DNA of 64,000 nt from Bdellovibrio sp. KM01 (GCF_013752535.1 NZ_CP058348.1:3658001-3722000), one strand, 5' to 3'. Numbered from the stretch's first letter, positions 52,303-63,129 are shown. A program made the numbers and translations. Notes: a model not told the origin generated them from the sequence alone.

Positions 52303-54020
52303 TGAAAAACCTTAAGCACCTTCTATTGCTTTGTGTAGTAGCACCAAGCCTAGCGTTAGCTGCTCTTAACTTGCCAGCTCCGCAAGACCTTTTAACAAAA
52401 GCTGCTACAAGCCGTACGGCTTTGCGCGAAGTTATCATGGATCTTGATCTCAATATCTCTGAGATGAGAGACGCAGTAACTTTCGATAAGTACTTTGCAT
52501 TGCTAGGCCAACTTCAAACGCAAGCTACTAAATCAAACTTGGATCAATACTATCCAAACGCCGTTGAGCAACTTGGTTTGCACATGGTTACAAATGGTAT
52601 GCGCTGGTTGGATCTTTCTAAAGATTCTTCTGAAAAAGTTCAATACTATGTAACTTGGATGGATGCAGATGCATTGGGCCGTCTTCTTTCAGTGGTTGAG
52701 TACCAGCTTGACGTTGTTAAAGATCCAGCTGCTCTTCAAAAAATCACTGCAAACATCGATGCGATCCTGCCTCTTGTTGACAAGAAATCCAGCTCACTTC
52801 CGTACGTTCCAGCTGGTTTCCGCCGTCTTCAATCTGACATTGCGGTGACAATGCTTAAGCAAAACCAAATGTCTCCAGAACAAAATCAGTTCTGGATCTC
52901 TCAGATCAAAATCTCTTCTTCTTTGTCTGAGTACATCGACGTTTTGAACCAAGGTATCTATGCTTTGGGCACAAAAAACAAAGCTGATGGTCACTTCTAT
53001 TTGTCTCAATTGCTTCTTTTGAACAAACAAACGACTAAATTGACTGACAGCTCTCCAGCTTGGTTGCTTGCAGGTCTTGGTGATTCTACGATCGAAACTT
53101 TGCTTCGCATGGTTCGTTTCGAAGAAAACATCTCTGCTGAGGAATTCACGGCAGCCGTAAATTCGTTGTCTTTGCGCCACGTACAAAGCTTGGTTCAACA
53201 ATGGATGGCTCAGGACACGATCCCTTCTGGCACTTACTCTGCGAAATACATCGAACTTTCCAGAATGCTGGTTGATATGTCTCGCGCTAAAGGTGCGGCT
53301 AAAGACTCTGATGATCTTGCTAAATGGTTGGGTCAAAAATCAGCTCCAGTTTTGGCTAAAGAACAAAACTTGGAAGGTGAATACGCTCTGACTGATAAAA
53401 AAGGTCGTTCTTGGAAATTCACAGTAGCAGTTGCTCGTGAGAACATGCTGATCGCGGCTCTTTCTATGCAAGGTGGCGTGGTTTACAAGGCGTTCTTTAA
53501 CGTAGCTTACAATGTTAAAGGTTCTGGATTCGTAGCTTCTCAACGTGATCAAGACGTTGACCAAGATCAAAATCCACCCATCAAATTCGATTACAAAAAC
53601 GGCGTAATGACTGTTCAAGATCCATTCGGCCGCGATGGTATGACGACTTTGACTGGCAAAAAGGTTCAAAACTTCACAAACATGTGGGGCACGGCAGTTG
53701 CTAACCCGGAGTATGCTGAAGGTATCTACGAAGGCACTATCTACACTCCACAAGGTAAACCATTCTTTGGACGTGTGATCGTAACTGCTTTCAACGGTTA
53801 CACTTTGGGTCGTATTGATTCCAAAAACCTGACTGTGGATTTAAACATCGGCAGCAAAGGTACTGATGGCGTGATTATCATGACTTCTGGTCGCAACATT
53901 GGTTCTTCATGGGTGCAAATCCGTGCAAACGTAACAGCCTACGGTCTTGACGCTTACATCGTTGTAGGTGGCCAAGGACAAGCTAAGACAATGTCCAAAC
54001 TTAAACGCGTAAGCAAATAG
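52302..54020 (+). CDS. Exported two-part protein of unknown function in the polysaccharide operon
   Basis: I do not recognise this 572-residue protein. Signal (LLLLCVVAPSLALA) is followed by a mainly helical part (about 20-350) rich in regularly spaced Leu and Asp/Gln residues, suggestive of a helical-repeat scaffold, and a beta-rich part (about 350-572) with Gly/Thr/Val strands (FNVAYNVKGSGF, EGIYEGTIYTPQGKPFFG). No TPR motif or catalytic residues can be named. It is locked between the deacetylase-like and hydrolase-like genes (TAATG overlap upstream, 8 bases downstream), so it is expected to serve polymer handling. Codon bias suggests strong expression. Confidence 0.8.
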   Translation: MKNLKHLLLLCVVAPSLALAALNLPAPQDLLTKAATSRTALREVIMDLDLNISEMRDAVTFDKYFALLGQLQTQATKSNLDQYYPNAVEQLGLHMVTNGMRWLDLSKDSSEKVQYYVTWMDADALGRLLSVVEYQLDVVKDPAALQKITANIDAILPLVDKKSSSLPYVPAGFRRLQSDIAVTMLKQNQMSPEQNQFWISQIKISSSLSEYIDVLNQGIYALGTKNKADGHFYLSQLLLLNKQTTKLTDSSPAWLLAGLGDSTIETLLRMVRFEENISAEEFTAAVNSLSLRHVQSLVQQWMAQDTIPSGTYSAKYIELSRMLVDMSRAKGAAKDSDDLAKWLGQKSAPVLAKEQNLEGEYALTDKKGRSWKFTVAVARENMLIAALSMQGGVVYKAFFNVAYNVKGSGFVASQRDQDVDQDQNPPIKFDYKNGVMTVQDPFGRDGMTTLTGKKVQNFTNMWGTAVANPEYAEGIYEGTIYTPQGKPFFGRVIVTAFNGYTLGRIDSKNLTVDLNIGSKGTDGVIIMTSGRNIGSSWVQIRANVTAYGLDAYIVVGGQGQAKTMSKLKRVSK

Positions 54021-54028
54021 GACTGATT

Positions 54029-55300
54029 ATGAAACTTATTAATCTGATTTCAGCTTTCGTATTGATGTTCGCAGCGAATTCCTTCGCTGCTGACAAATAC
54101 GTTGCAGGCTTTAACTTAACTGAATCTGAAGGCTTCCTTTACGATGCGGCACCTGCGGGCCAGCCAAAAACATTGGCGCAGCAAGCAGTTGATGAAGCAA
54201 AACGCCTTGGTTCGAATCACGTTATCTTGAATCTTCGCGCGATCATGAAGGGTCCATATTCTTCTGAAATCATCCCAGTTACTGCTCCGGCGGAACGTTC
54301 TAAAGAAGCTATGCGCATGGCGAAGCTTATTAAGTACATCCAAAGCCAAGGCATGACGGTGGGTATCCGCCCGATTTTCTTCGTGGTTGGTCCAAACGGC
54401 GAATTCCCTTACATGGAAAAACAATCCAATGGCACTATGAAAACTTGGTGGCATGGTAACATCCAGCCTAAAGATCCAAATCGTTGGTTTGAATCTTTCC
54501 GTGTTTATCTTGATGTTTACATCACGGTAGCGAAGCTTGCGAAAGTGGACGAGTTCACGATCGGTGCAGAGCTTTACTCGATGACTGTGGGTATTGAAGA
54601 TCAATGGAAAGAATATCCATATGGTTTCCCAGGCCGCTGGTTGGAACTTCTGCGTTATGTTCGTGCCAAATTGCCAAACGCTCGTTTGATGTATGACGTC
54701 AACTTTACGGATGACAGCGTGAACAATGGTCCTTTGACTGCATCTGGTGGTGAGTTCGAAAGATGGCGCTACCGTTTGGTGGACCTTGCGGACCGTCCAA
54801 ATCCAGAAGAACAAAAAATCTGGCAAGACCTTTCCACTTTCTGGAAAGAACTAGATGCTATCGGTTTGGATATCTATCGTTCGTTGGCTTCCAATGACCA
54901 AGTGTTACCAAACACCTATGCAGACCTGGTAAGTTCTTTGAAACTTCGCTCTGATTCTTATGCAACTCAGTTGGATACAGGACTTACTCAGATCGAATTG
55001 ACTTTGGACCACCACAAGAAAGCAATCATCAAAGAAATCGGTTTCCGCTCTGTGGAAAAAGGCTTCATTGATCCATTTGCTTACGCTGGTTCAGGCACAG
55101 TAAACATTCAAGACCAAGCTGCGGCTTACCAAGCGATCTTTGAGTCTTTCTGGCAGCCACAATGGCCATGGTTCCAAGGTATCAACTTCTGGGATATCGC
55201 AATCGACTCTTCTAAAAAGGGTCGCAATGACAACGGCTTCTCTCCAATCGGTAAAGAAGCGACTGAAAAAGTTGTTAAAGAGAACTTCAAAAATAAATAG
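54029..55300 (+). CDS. Secreted GH113-like TIM-barrel glycoside hydrolase
   Basis: A 423-residue exported protein (signal SAFVLMFAANSFA). It follows the GH113/mannanase-type TIM-barrel pattern: AVDEAKRLGSNHVILNLRA, then FTIGAELYSM with acid/base candidate Glu181 and AIIKEIGFRS with nucleophile candidate Glu336, and a C-terminal WPWFQGINFWDI strand. In PgaB-type systems a deacetylase is joined to a glycan hydrolase; here these are separate genes of the same operon. The natural substrate is presumably the operon's own polymer. A strong terminator follows. Confidence 0.8.
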   Translation: MKLINLISAFVLMFAANSFAADKYVAGFNLTESEGFLYDAAPAGQPKTLAQQAVDEAKRLGSNHVILNLRAIMKGPYSSEIIPVTAPAERSKEAMRMAKLIKYIQSQGMTVGIRPIFFVVGPNGEFPYMEKQSNGTMKTWWHGNIQPKDPNRWFESFRVYLDVYITVAKLAKVDEFTIGAELYSMTVGIEDQWKEYPYGFPGRWLELLRYVRAKLPNARLMYDVNFTDDSVNNGPLTASGGEFERWRYRLVDLADRPNPEEQKIWQDLSTFWKELDAIGLDIYRSLASNDQVLPNTYADLVSSLKLRSDSYATQLDTGLTQIELTLDHHKKAIIKEIGFRSVEKGFIDPFAYAGSGTVNIQDQAAAYQAIFESFWQPQWPWFQGINFWDIAIDSSKKGRNDNGFSPIGKEATEKVVKENFKNK

Positions 55301-55306
55301 TTCCTT

Positions 55307-55340
55307 AAAAATCCCCGCCCTCGAGCGGGGATTTTTCTTT
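55307..55340 (+). terminator. Strong intrinsic terminator of the polysaccharide operon
   Basis: AAAAATCCCCGC pairs with GCGGGGATTTTT around a CCTCGA loop, followed by CTTT. Marks the end of the transcript that includes the hydrolase gene. Confidence 0.95.
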
Positions 55341-55387
55341 CTGCCCATCCAAGTTTATGCCATCATTTCTTATCAGCGAGGTGAGAC

Positions 55388-56014
55388 ATGCAAGTGGCTT
55401 TCGAATGTGATTGCGGAAATGTTAAAGGCACTGTGGAATCCAAACGCCTTAAAGGCTATCGTGCGGTTTGCCTTTGTGATGACTGCCAGGCTTATGCCCA
55501 CTATTTGAAGCGTGCTGATACTTTAGATGCCAATGGCGGGACGGATATTATTCCGGTGATGCCATCGCATCTTAAGATTCATGAAGGTATGGATAAAATG
55601 AAGTCCGTGCGCCTGTACCGATCAGGAATGTTCCGCTATTTCGCGGATTGCTGTAAAACTCCCATTGGCAATGCGATGAGCTCGCCGAAAATGCCTTACA
55701 TCGGTATGGCTGAGCGTATCTTTGAAAAGAAAAGTTCTGCAGAGAAAGTAAACGAGATCTTTGGGCCCATTCGCGAACGAATGCAGGCACAATTCGCAAT
55801 CGGAACTTTGCCACCACTTGCCCAAAAAAGAGTTTCATTTCCGTTCATGGCCCGAGTCGTGAAATTCATCCTGACGGCCAAAATCACAGGCGCAGGCTCG
55901 CCGTCCCCATTCTTTACTTCAGAAGGCACACCTACGCTGGAACCTTATGTTCTAACGAAAGAAGAGCGCGAATCACTGCGCCCGTTATGTGGAACTTTAC
56001 GTACTGATATTTAA
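55388..56014 (+). CDS. DUF6151/GFA-like zinc-binding protein
   Basis: A 208-residue cytoplasmic protein. Cysteines in FECDCGNVKG, VCLCDDCQAY and FADCCKTPIGN follow the GFA-like fold (glutathione-dependent formaldehyde-activating enzyme relatives) in the DUF6151 form, with the family landmark LKRADTLDANGGTDIIPVMPSHL. The GFA fold binds two zincs; activity for DUF6151 is unknown. It is preceded by GAGGTGAG, follows the operon terminator, and is monocistronic. Confidence 0.8.
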   Translation: MQVAFECDCGNVKGTVESKRLKGYRAVCLCDDCQAYAHYLKRADTLDANGGTDIIPVMPSHLKIHEGMDKMKSVRLYRSGMFRYFADCCKTPIGNAMSSPKMPYIGMAERIFEKKSSAEKVNEIFGPIRERMQAQFAIGTLPPLAQKRVSFPFMARVVKFILTAKITGAGSPSPFFTSEGTPTLEPYVLTKEERESLRPLCGTLRTDI

Positions 56015-56025
56015 TAGCAACTCGT

Positions 56026-56475
56026 TTAAGCTAGACCATTCAGCCACTGGGCGGCTTGGTCTTTGTCGGTAAAGAACTGCTGACGATCGCCGCCGATTCT
56101 TTTTCGATAATCCGCCATTTTATTTGGATCGTGGTGAACATTGGCAAAAGCTGTGCATCTTTTGCCGTCATCACAACTAATGATCATCTCGGGCTTTTCA
56201 TCAAACAAGTCAATGAACGCAGGGCGAAGTCCGTGAGTCGCTAATAGCTCGGGAATAACATTTCTCATTGCTTTATGAGCACTGATGGAAACAGGGTCAA
56301 AACCATTTAGATCTAACAATACTTTAAATTCGGTATTGGTGGGAATTGATGCCACCGCGACTGACAGAGTGTGCTTCCAAGCGAAGATATCAGCTTCATC
56401 GACATTTCCTTTTAAGCTCGTGAAAAGAATTTTGCCATTCTGATCCCAATGACTCTCTGTCACTTTGGTACTCAT
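56026..56475 (-). CDS. SpoIIAA-like (STAS/SEC14-type) protein
   Basis: A 149-residue cytoplasmic protein of the SpoIIAA-like fold (DUF... PF11964 type pattern): ILFTSLKGNVDEADIFAWKHTL, FKVLLDLNGFDPVSISAHKAM, and TAFANVHHDPNKMADYRKRIGGDRQQFFTDKDQAAQWLNG. The family is of unknown function, sometimes annotated as phosphatidylinositol-transfer-like. It lies 10 bases after the upstream Band-7 lipoprotein gene and is probably cotranscribed with it. Confidence 0.8.
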   Translation of the reverse strand: MSTKVTESHWDQNGKILFTSLKGNVDEADIFAWKHTLSVAVASIPTNTEFKVLLDLNGFDPVSISAHKAMRNVIPELLATHGLRPAFIDLFDEKPEMIISCDDGKRCTAFANVHHDPNKMADYRKRIGGDRQQFFTDKDQAAQWLNGLA

Positions 56476-56485
56476 CTAAAATCCC

Positions 56486-57289
56486 CTATTTGATATTAAC
56501 CATTCCCTTGAAGTCTGACGGAACGACGATGGTGTTTACTCTGCCATTTGCAATTGCTTCCGCGATTTTCATATTTGCCATCGCAGCCATATATTCAATG
56601 GCACCTTTGTTAGAGTTAAGGGCCGCAATACGCTCAGCCTCTTTCTTAGCGGTTTGAACTTCGACTTCTTTTTGCTTGTATTCATTCTTCGCGCGAACCA
56701 GTTCATTCGCTGATGCAACAACAGAATCTGCAGGCAGAATCACACGCACCAGAACTTGGCTTACGGTAATTGACGTATCAAGTTTTTCTTCAGCCAACGT
56801 GTGAATGATAAGATCTTTTACTTCGGATTCAATCGCCTGGCGATTGTCATTCATATCCAGGGCATCATATTTGCGTGCAGACTTATAAATCGCGTTTCTT
56901 GCTGCCTGATGAACATAGTTATACATCAAGTAAATGTCGCCATCGTGTTCGGCATGGAAAGATCTGTTCTTTTTCACATACAGCTCACTCACCGCTTGGG
57001 GATTGATGCTGTAAACAACCATCGCATCAAAATCCTTCATAGTACTGTTATCTTTTGCAAGCGGAGTCATGTCTTCAACACGAACGCTGACATCTTTCAC
57101 CGGGAAAGTCAGAACGCTGCCGACAATTGTTTGATTAAAGGAGCCTGGAAGCAATTCACCGGAGCTGATTTGTTTGTCGAATCCAATTCGAACTCCCACT
57201 TCACCAGTTTCAATACGTGTACAGCTGATCAAAGACGAAATAGAACATGCTAAAAGTAAAACACTGCCGGTTTTCACTGGGGCTCCCAT
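56486..57289 (-). CDS. Band 7/SPFH-domain lipoprotein
   Basis: A 267-residue protein. The N-terminus SVLLLACSISSLISC ends in a lipobox (L-I-S-Cys), so it should be lipidated after export. The SPFH/Band 7 domain follows (TGEVGVRIGFDKQISSGELLPGSF, ALDMNDNRQAIESEVKDLI, VSQVLVRVILPADSV), then a coiled coil (ELVRAKNEYKQKEVEVQTAKKEAERIAAL). Bacterial Band 7 proteins are normally held by a transmembrane helix and face either side; a lipoprotein form places the coiled coil in the periplasm. Function unknown; paired with the SpoIIAA-like gene. Confidence 0.85.
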   Translation of the reverse strand: MGAPVKTGSVLLLACSISSLISCTRIETGEVGVRIGFDKQISSGELLPGSFNQTIVGSVLTFPVKDVSVRVEDMTPLAKDNSTMKDFDAMVVYSINPQAVSELYVKKNRSFHAEHDGDIYLMYNYVHQAARNAIYKSARKYDALDMNDNRQAIESEVKDLIIHTLAEEKLDTSITVSQVLVRVILPADSVVASANELVRAKNEYKQKEVEVQTAKKEAERIAALNSNKGAIEYMAAMANMKIAEAIANGRVNTIVVPSDFKGMVNIK

Positions 57290-57378
57290 AAAGTTGATTT
57301 ACTTTATTTCGCCATACGTATTAGTTATGTTTAAGGAAAATCAGAAGGACTGCTCTTAAGACCAGCAACAAAAGTTAA

Positions 57379-57771
57379 CTATTTCTGGAAGGAAACCAAC
57401 TTGCACTGGAAATCTTCGGATTGATTTGACTGAGTATCGACTTGTTGAACCCAGACCGTAGTTCCAACTGTTTCCGTATATTCAAGAATGACCTGATAGT
57501 TGAAGTTCGCGGGATCGATCAAACGAATGATATCGACCAGGTAACCTTCATTGTCTCTATTAAAATCTTTATCGCCGACAAGTTTCATGGTTCCATTGGC
57601 AGATTTATAAATCGCCTGCAAAGGATACTCACCTGATGAGGGAGTAATAGAAATTGTGGCTTGATTGGCGCAATCGAATTTCCACGATTTTGCATAAGCT
57701 GTTGGACTTGCGAAAACCAACGCCACTGCCAGAAATATATTCGAAAATATCACGGTATAAAAATTCGACAT
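57379..57771 (-). CDS. Small secreted protein of unknown function
   Basis: A 130-residue exported protein (signal FLAVALVFASPTAYA) with two cysteines (FDCANQ, FQCKLVSF) at the ends of the mature chain, likely disulfide-linked, and beta-strand character (NFNYQVILEYTETVGTTVWVQQVD). No family is recognised. The start at 57771 matches the signal; the longer reading from 57858 lacks a ribosome-binding site. Confidence 0.65.
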   Translation of the reverse strand: MSNFYTVIFSNIFLAVALVFASPTAYAKSWKFDCANQATISITPSSGEYPLQAIYKSANGTMKLVGDKDFNRDNEGYLVDIIRLIDPANFNYQVILEYTETVGTTVWVQQVDTQSNQSEDFQCKLVSFQK

Positions 57772-57993
57772 GCACAGATAATACCTTGGGCATTTCGCGT
57801 CTTTCAAGACTTCGAAAATTATATTGCTCTCATAAAGAACGCTGAAATTACATGGCATTTCACTTGGATTAGTTAAGAAAAAACAAAGCTATCTTGCGCA
57901 GTTATGCCAAACACACTGACTCCTGTTCCAGCAATTACCTGTAAGCAGATCTGTGTGAATTTTTCTTCAAACGGCGAACGGCGGGCGACTCCA

Positions 57994-58250
57994 TTAGTCT
58001 TTTGCGAACATTCTTGGAGTTTTTGCTGAGGATTTCTGGCCCTTTTCAAGTTCTGTTTCAAGCTTCAGCGCAATGTTGCCGGCCTCTGATTTTACCAGAT
58101 ACGCCGGCTTTTCTTTAGAACCATTCCGAGTGATTTTCTTACCCTTAATAGTTTTCGTAATCGACTCAAAAAATACCTCTTCGACCTTTCCATGAATAGG
58201 TCTACCAAGGTATTTCCACTGAACATTTTCATTCTTTTTAAATGCAGCCA

Positions 58251-58251
<1 letters not shown>
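57994..58251 (-). CDS. HVA TUDOR-domain protein (DUF2945-type)
   Basis: An 85-residue basic protein of the hypervirulence-associated TUDOR pattern: KKNENVQWKYLGRPIHGKVEEVF, IKGKKITRNGSKEKPAYLVKSEAGNIALKLETEL. Small beta-barrel, unknown ligand. It starts with a one-base overlap of the katG stop (TAATG), so it is translated from the same mRNA as katG. Basic tail KGQKSSAKTPRMFAKD. The stretch from 57860 to 57993 downstream holds nothing I can support. Confidence 0.85.
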
Positions 58252-60575
<2,324 letters not shown>

Positions 60576-60613
60576 TTACTAATGGCGCTAAAGCCTTCGA
60601 TAATGAACTCACT

Positions 60614-61054
60614 ATGAGTTCCACAAGAGCGGCAAAAGTATTATGGGTGTTATTGGCATTATTTGTTTGTCGTGTACTTGGACAACTTATAGTTGTTTTG
60701 TATGCTCCCACATTTTTACCACCCATGAAGGAATGGTATTCGGGCCTCATGCCCTATCAGTACCTGCTTCCCACTCAAATCTTGATCATCGTTTTCTTTA
60801 CCAAGATCGCTTCAGATATCTCTCGTGGAGTAGGTCGTTTTTCAAAGCCTCACCATAAACTTGGCTCGTTCTTACGAAATTTTGGTTATTTCTATTTCGG
60901 CGCGATGATCTTTCGCTATGTCTTGCGTATGTCCTTGTATCCAGAGGAAAGATGGTTTGGCGGAACGATCCCGATCATATTCCATTTTGTGTTAGCGACG
61001 TTTCTGATTGTTTGGGGTAAATATAATTTGCGCCCGAGCCCTACCTCAGCCTAG
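60614..61054 (+). CDS. Integral membrane protein of unknown function
   Basis: A 146-residue protein with four membrane segments (VLWVLLALFVCRVLGQLIVVL, YLLPTQILIIVFFTKIA, NFGYFYFGAMIFRYVL, IPIIFHFVLATFLIVWG). The ATG at 60614 precedes the first segment; a TTG at 60569 would add 15 residues. No family is recognised. It is divergent from katG. Confidence 0.7.
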   Translation: MSSTRAAKVLWVLLALFVCRVLGQLIVVLYAPTFLPPMKEWYSGLMPYQYLLPTQILIIVFFTKIASDISRGVGRFSKPHHKLGSFLRNFGYFYFGAMIFRYVLRMSLYPEERWFGGTIPIIFHFVLATFLIVWGKYNLRPSPTSA

Positions 61055-61120
61055 GCCCAGATCTTAAGCTATATAGTGTTTACTCTCCACTTTCTCGAGA
61101 TAATTCGTAAAAATGGAATC

Positions 61121-62518
61121 ATGAAAAACACTATATATCTTAGTACGTTGACGCTCCTTCTCTCTCTATCAACCACTAGCGCTTTCGCCGTTGAAAATCA
61201 TGGCTCCCCTGCTGACGATTTCAAAGTAAAACTGAAGGCTGATGTTGCAGCCCCTGCACCAAAGAAAACAGCGCAAGTCGAGCACAAGGCGGCGGAACAT
61301 CCCGAGGCATCTGCAGTGAAACCTGTAGCTGCGACAACTAAGAAAACTGCTTCCAAAACTCCTTCTAGTTATAAACGTGAGATTCGCACAACTGGTGATC
61401 TAACAGTTTACACCGTTACGGGGCGCGCTCCGCACTTGTACATGGTAAGCCGTGACCTTTATGGAAATGAAAAACAATGGAAAGCTATTGCCGAGTGGAA
61501 CTCTTTGAAAGAACCTTACACTTTGAAACAAGGGCAAGAGCTGGCTATTAAAAAAGCTCCAACGATTTCCAATGCTGAAGCTGATGAAGTTTTAATTAAG
61601 AACTACACAAAACTGAATCGCATGGAAACTGTTGCTGGCATCCAGGCGGCACAGGAAAAACCAACAGCTGAAGAAGAAAAGGAAGCACCAGCACCCGCTC
61701 CTGCAGTGGCGGCGGCGGCAATTGCTCCCAAATCTGAAGTAGCACCTCTTCCTTCCCCGACTCCGGCAGCAACAGTAGCGGCGGCTGAAGAAACTCCTTA
61801 CAACCATCCAGAAGAAGCTAAGAAAGAAGAACCGGCTGCGCAAAAAGAAGAAGCAAAAGCTGAGCCGGCTCAAGCACATCATTCAAAATGGGGTTTCAAA
61901 ACTTCATTGGCTCTTTCAAAGTTCACTTTGGATGGCAAGTTGAACGATGGCACTTCAGATATCTCGTTGGATTCTGATCTTGATTACGGAATCGAACTTG
62001 AGCTTGCATATCACATGAGTGAAAAAGCAGAACTAATCATCGGGGCTGCCGTTGAGAAAATGGACATCCACCCTAAAGAATCCGTTGGCGAAATCGAAGG
62101 CGAATCTCAATATCTTGCGAAATACACTTTGGGCATGGAATACGAAGCAGTTCCTTTGGTGACTTTGGCAGGTTTGATTAACTATGAACAAACGCCTTTT
62201 GTCGAGCCGACGCCGACTGGTGCTGAAGTTAAAGCGATCTATATCCCGCAAGTGCAATTCGGTGCCCGATGGAATGTTGTTAACACTGGAAAATTTAAAA
62301 CATCGATCATCACAGATGGTCTGGTGCTGATGGCAACCAATCACGATGGTTTGGACTTGAAAACTGGTGGCGGCTTCCTAGCGGGCGTTCGCTTCGCAAA
62401 TGAGTTTTCAAATAGAACTCTGACTTATGGAGTTTCTTACCGCGACATTTATCAAGACACAGAAGATTCCAAAAACAATCTGCACACTTGGTACGCGAAT
62501 ATCGGTTTGATCTGGTAA
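61121..62518 (+). CDS. LysM protein with C-terminal outer-membrane beta-barrel
   Basis: A 465-residue exported protein (signal STLTLLLSLSTTSAFA). After a Lys/Ala/Pro-rich linker, a LysM domain lies at about 93-146 (YTVTGRAPHLYMVSRDLYGN, WNSLKEPYTLKQGQELAIKK). A long Glu/Ala/Pro-rich, extended linker follows (about 165-250), then a C-terminal barrel (HHSKWGFKTSLALSKFTLDGKL onward) ending TWYANIGLIW. LysM binds the glycan strands of peptidoglycan; the barrel should sit in the outer membrane, so the protein ties wall and outer membrane together. Precise role unknown. Confidence 0.82.
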   Translation: MKNTIYLSTLTLLLSLSTTSAFAVENHGSPADDFKVKLKADVAAPAPKKTAQVEHKAAEHPEASAVKPVAATTKKTASKTPSSYKREIRTTGDLTVYTVTGRAPHLYMVSRDLYGNEKQWKAIAEWNSLKEPYTLKQGQELAIKKAPTISNAEADEVLIKNYTKLNRMETVAGIQAAQEKPTAEEEKEAPAPAPAVAAAAIAPKSEVAPLPSPTPAATVAAAEETPYNHPEEAKKEEPAAQKEEAKAEPAQAHHSKWGFKTSLALSKFTLDGKLNDGTSDISLDSDLDYGIELELAYHMSEKAELIIGAAVEKMDIHPKESVGEIEGESQYLAKYTLGMEYEAVPLVTLAGLINYEQTPFVEPTPTGAEVKAIYIPQVQFGARWNVVNTGKFKTSIITDGLVLMATNHDGLDLKTGGGFLAGVRFANEFSNRTLTYGVSYRDIYQDTEDSKNNLHTWYANIGLIW

Positions 62519-62533
62519 TAATAGGAGCCACTC

Positions 62534-63121
62534 ATGAGCAAAAAGAATCCAAAAGTGGATGCATTCATTAAGTCAGAGAAAGTATGGCCAAATGAAGCAA
62601 AACTGATGAGAGAAGTCTGCTTGGAATGTGGCCTCGATGAAGATTTCAAATGGCGTTTTCCTTGTTACACAAATAACGGCAAAAATCTGATCATGATTCA
62701 GACTTTCAAAAACATGTGCGCTTTGATGTTCTTTAATGGCGTACTTTTGAAAGATCCAAAAAAGCTTTTGAAAGCTCCTGGTGACAACTCCCAAGTGGTC
62801 AGAAGACTCGAGTTCAAATCGCAAAGTGATGTGATCAAAGTTAAGTCTGCGATGAAAGCACTGATCAAGGAATCAATGAAAGCCAATGAATCTGGTGCGA
62901 AGGCTCCTAAGTCTGCTCCGAAATCTTTGACGATGCCTGCAGAGCTTCAAGCTCAGTTAAATAAGAACAAAAAACTGAAGGCAGCTTTCGAAAAGCTAAC
63001 TCCAGGTCGCCAAAGACTCTATACAATGCATATTGCCTCTGCCAAACAAGAAGCGACTCGCATCGCTCGAGTTGAAAACTGCATCCCCAAAATCATGAAG
63101 GGCTTGGGATTAAACGATTAA
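62534..63121 (+). CDS. YdeI/DUF1801-like protein
   Basis: A 195-residue cytoplasmic protein. The N-terminal 115 residues form a DUF1801-type domain (KLMREVCLECGLDEDFKWRFPCYTNNGKNLIMIQTFKNMCALMFFNG), and the C-terminal part matches the YdeI/OmdA pattern (MPAELQAQLNKNKKLKAAFEKLTPGRQRLYTMHIASAKQEATRIARVENCIPKI, here split by position). Family members have been linked to stress and bacteriocin protection in some species, but biochemical function is unknown. AGGAGCC precedes the ATG; 15 bases separate it from the LysM gene. Confidence 0.88.
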   Translation: MSKKNPKVDAFIKSEKVWPNEAKLMREVCLECGLDEDFKWRFPCYTNNGKNLIMIQTFKNMCALMFFNGVLLKDPKKLLKAPGDNSQVVRRLEFKSQSDVIKVKSAMKALIKESMKANESGAKAPKSAPKSLTMPAELQAQLNKNKKLKAAFEKLTPGRQRLYTMHIASAKQEATRIARVENCIPKIMKGLGLND

Positions 63122-63129
63122 TTCCGATT

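Noticed and set aside
52794-53336. 180-residue open frame on the minus strand inside the 572-residue gene
   Set aside because: Antisense shadow of a gene with a clear signal peptide and operon position; composition is Arg/Phe-rich and unlike a protein.
54116-54826. 236-residue open frame on the minus strand inside the GH113-like gene
   Set aside because: It is antisense to a well supported exported enzyme with motifs; the frame is open because of that gene's strong codon bias and shows no domain or ribosome-binding site.
57860-57993. Possible RNA gene between the TUDOR gene and the secreted protein gene
   Set aside because: No tRNA-like cloverleaf, no strong hairpin and no terminator could be seen.
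61069-61076. Third CTATATAG as a further LysR site
   Set aside because: An AT-rich 8-mer is expected about once by chance in a window this size, and the gene context is unrelated.
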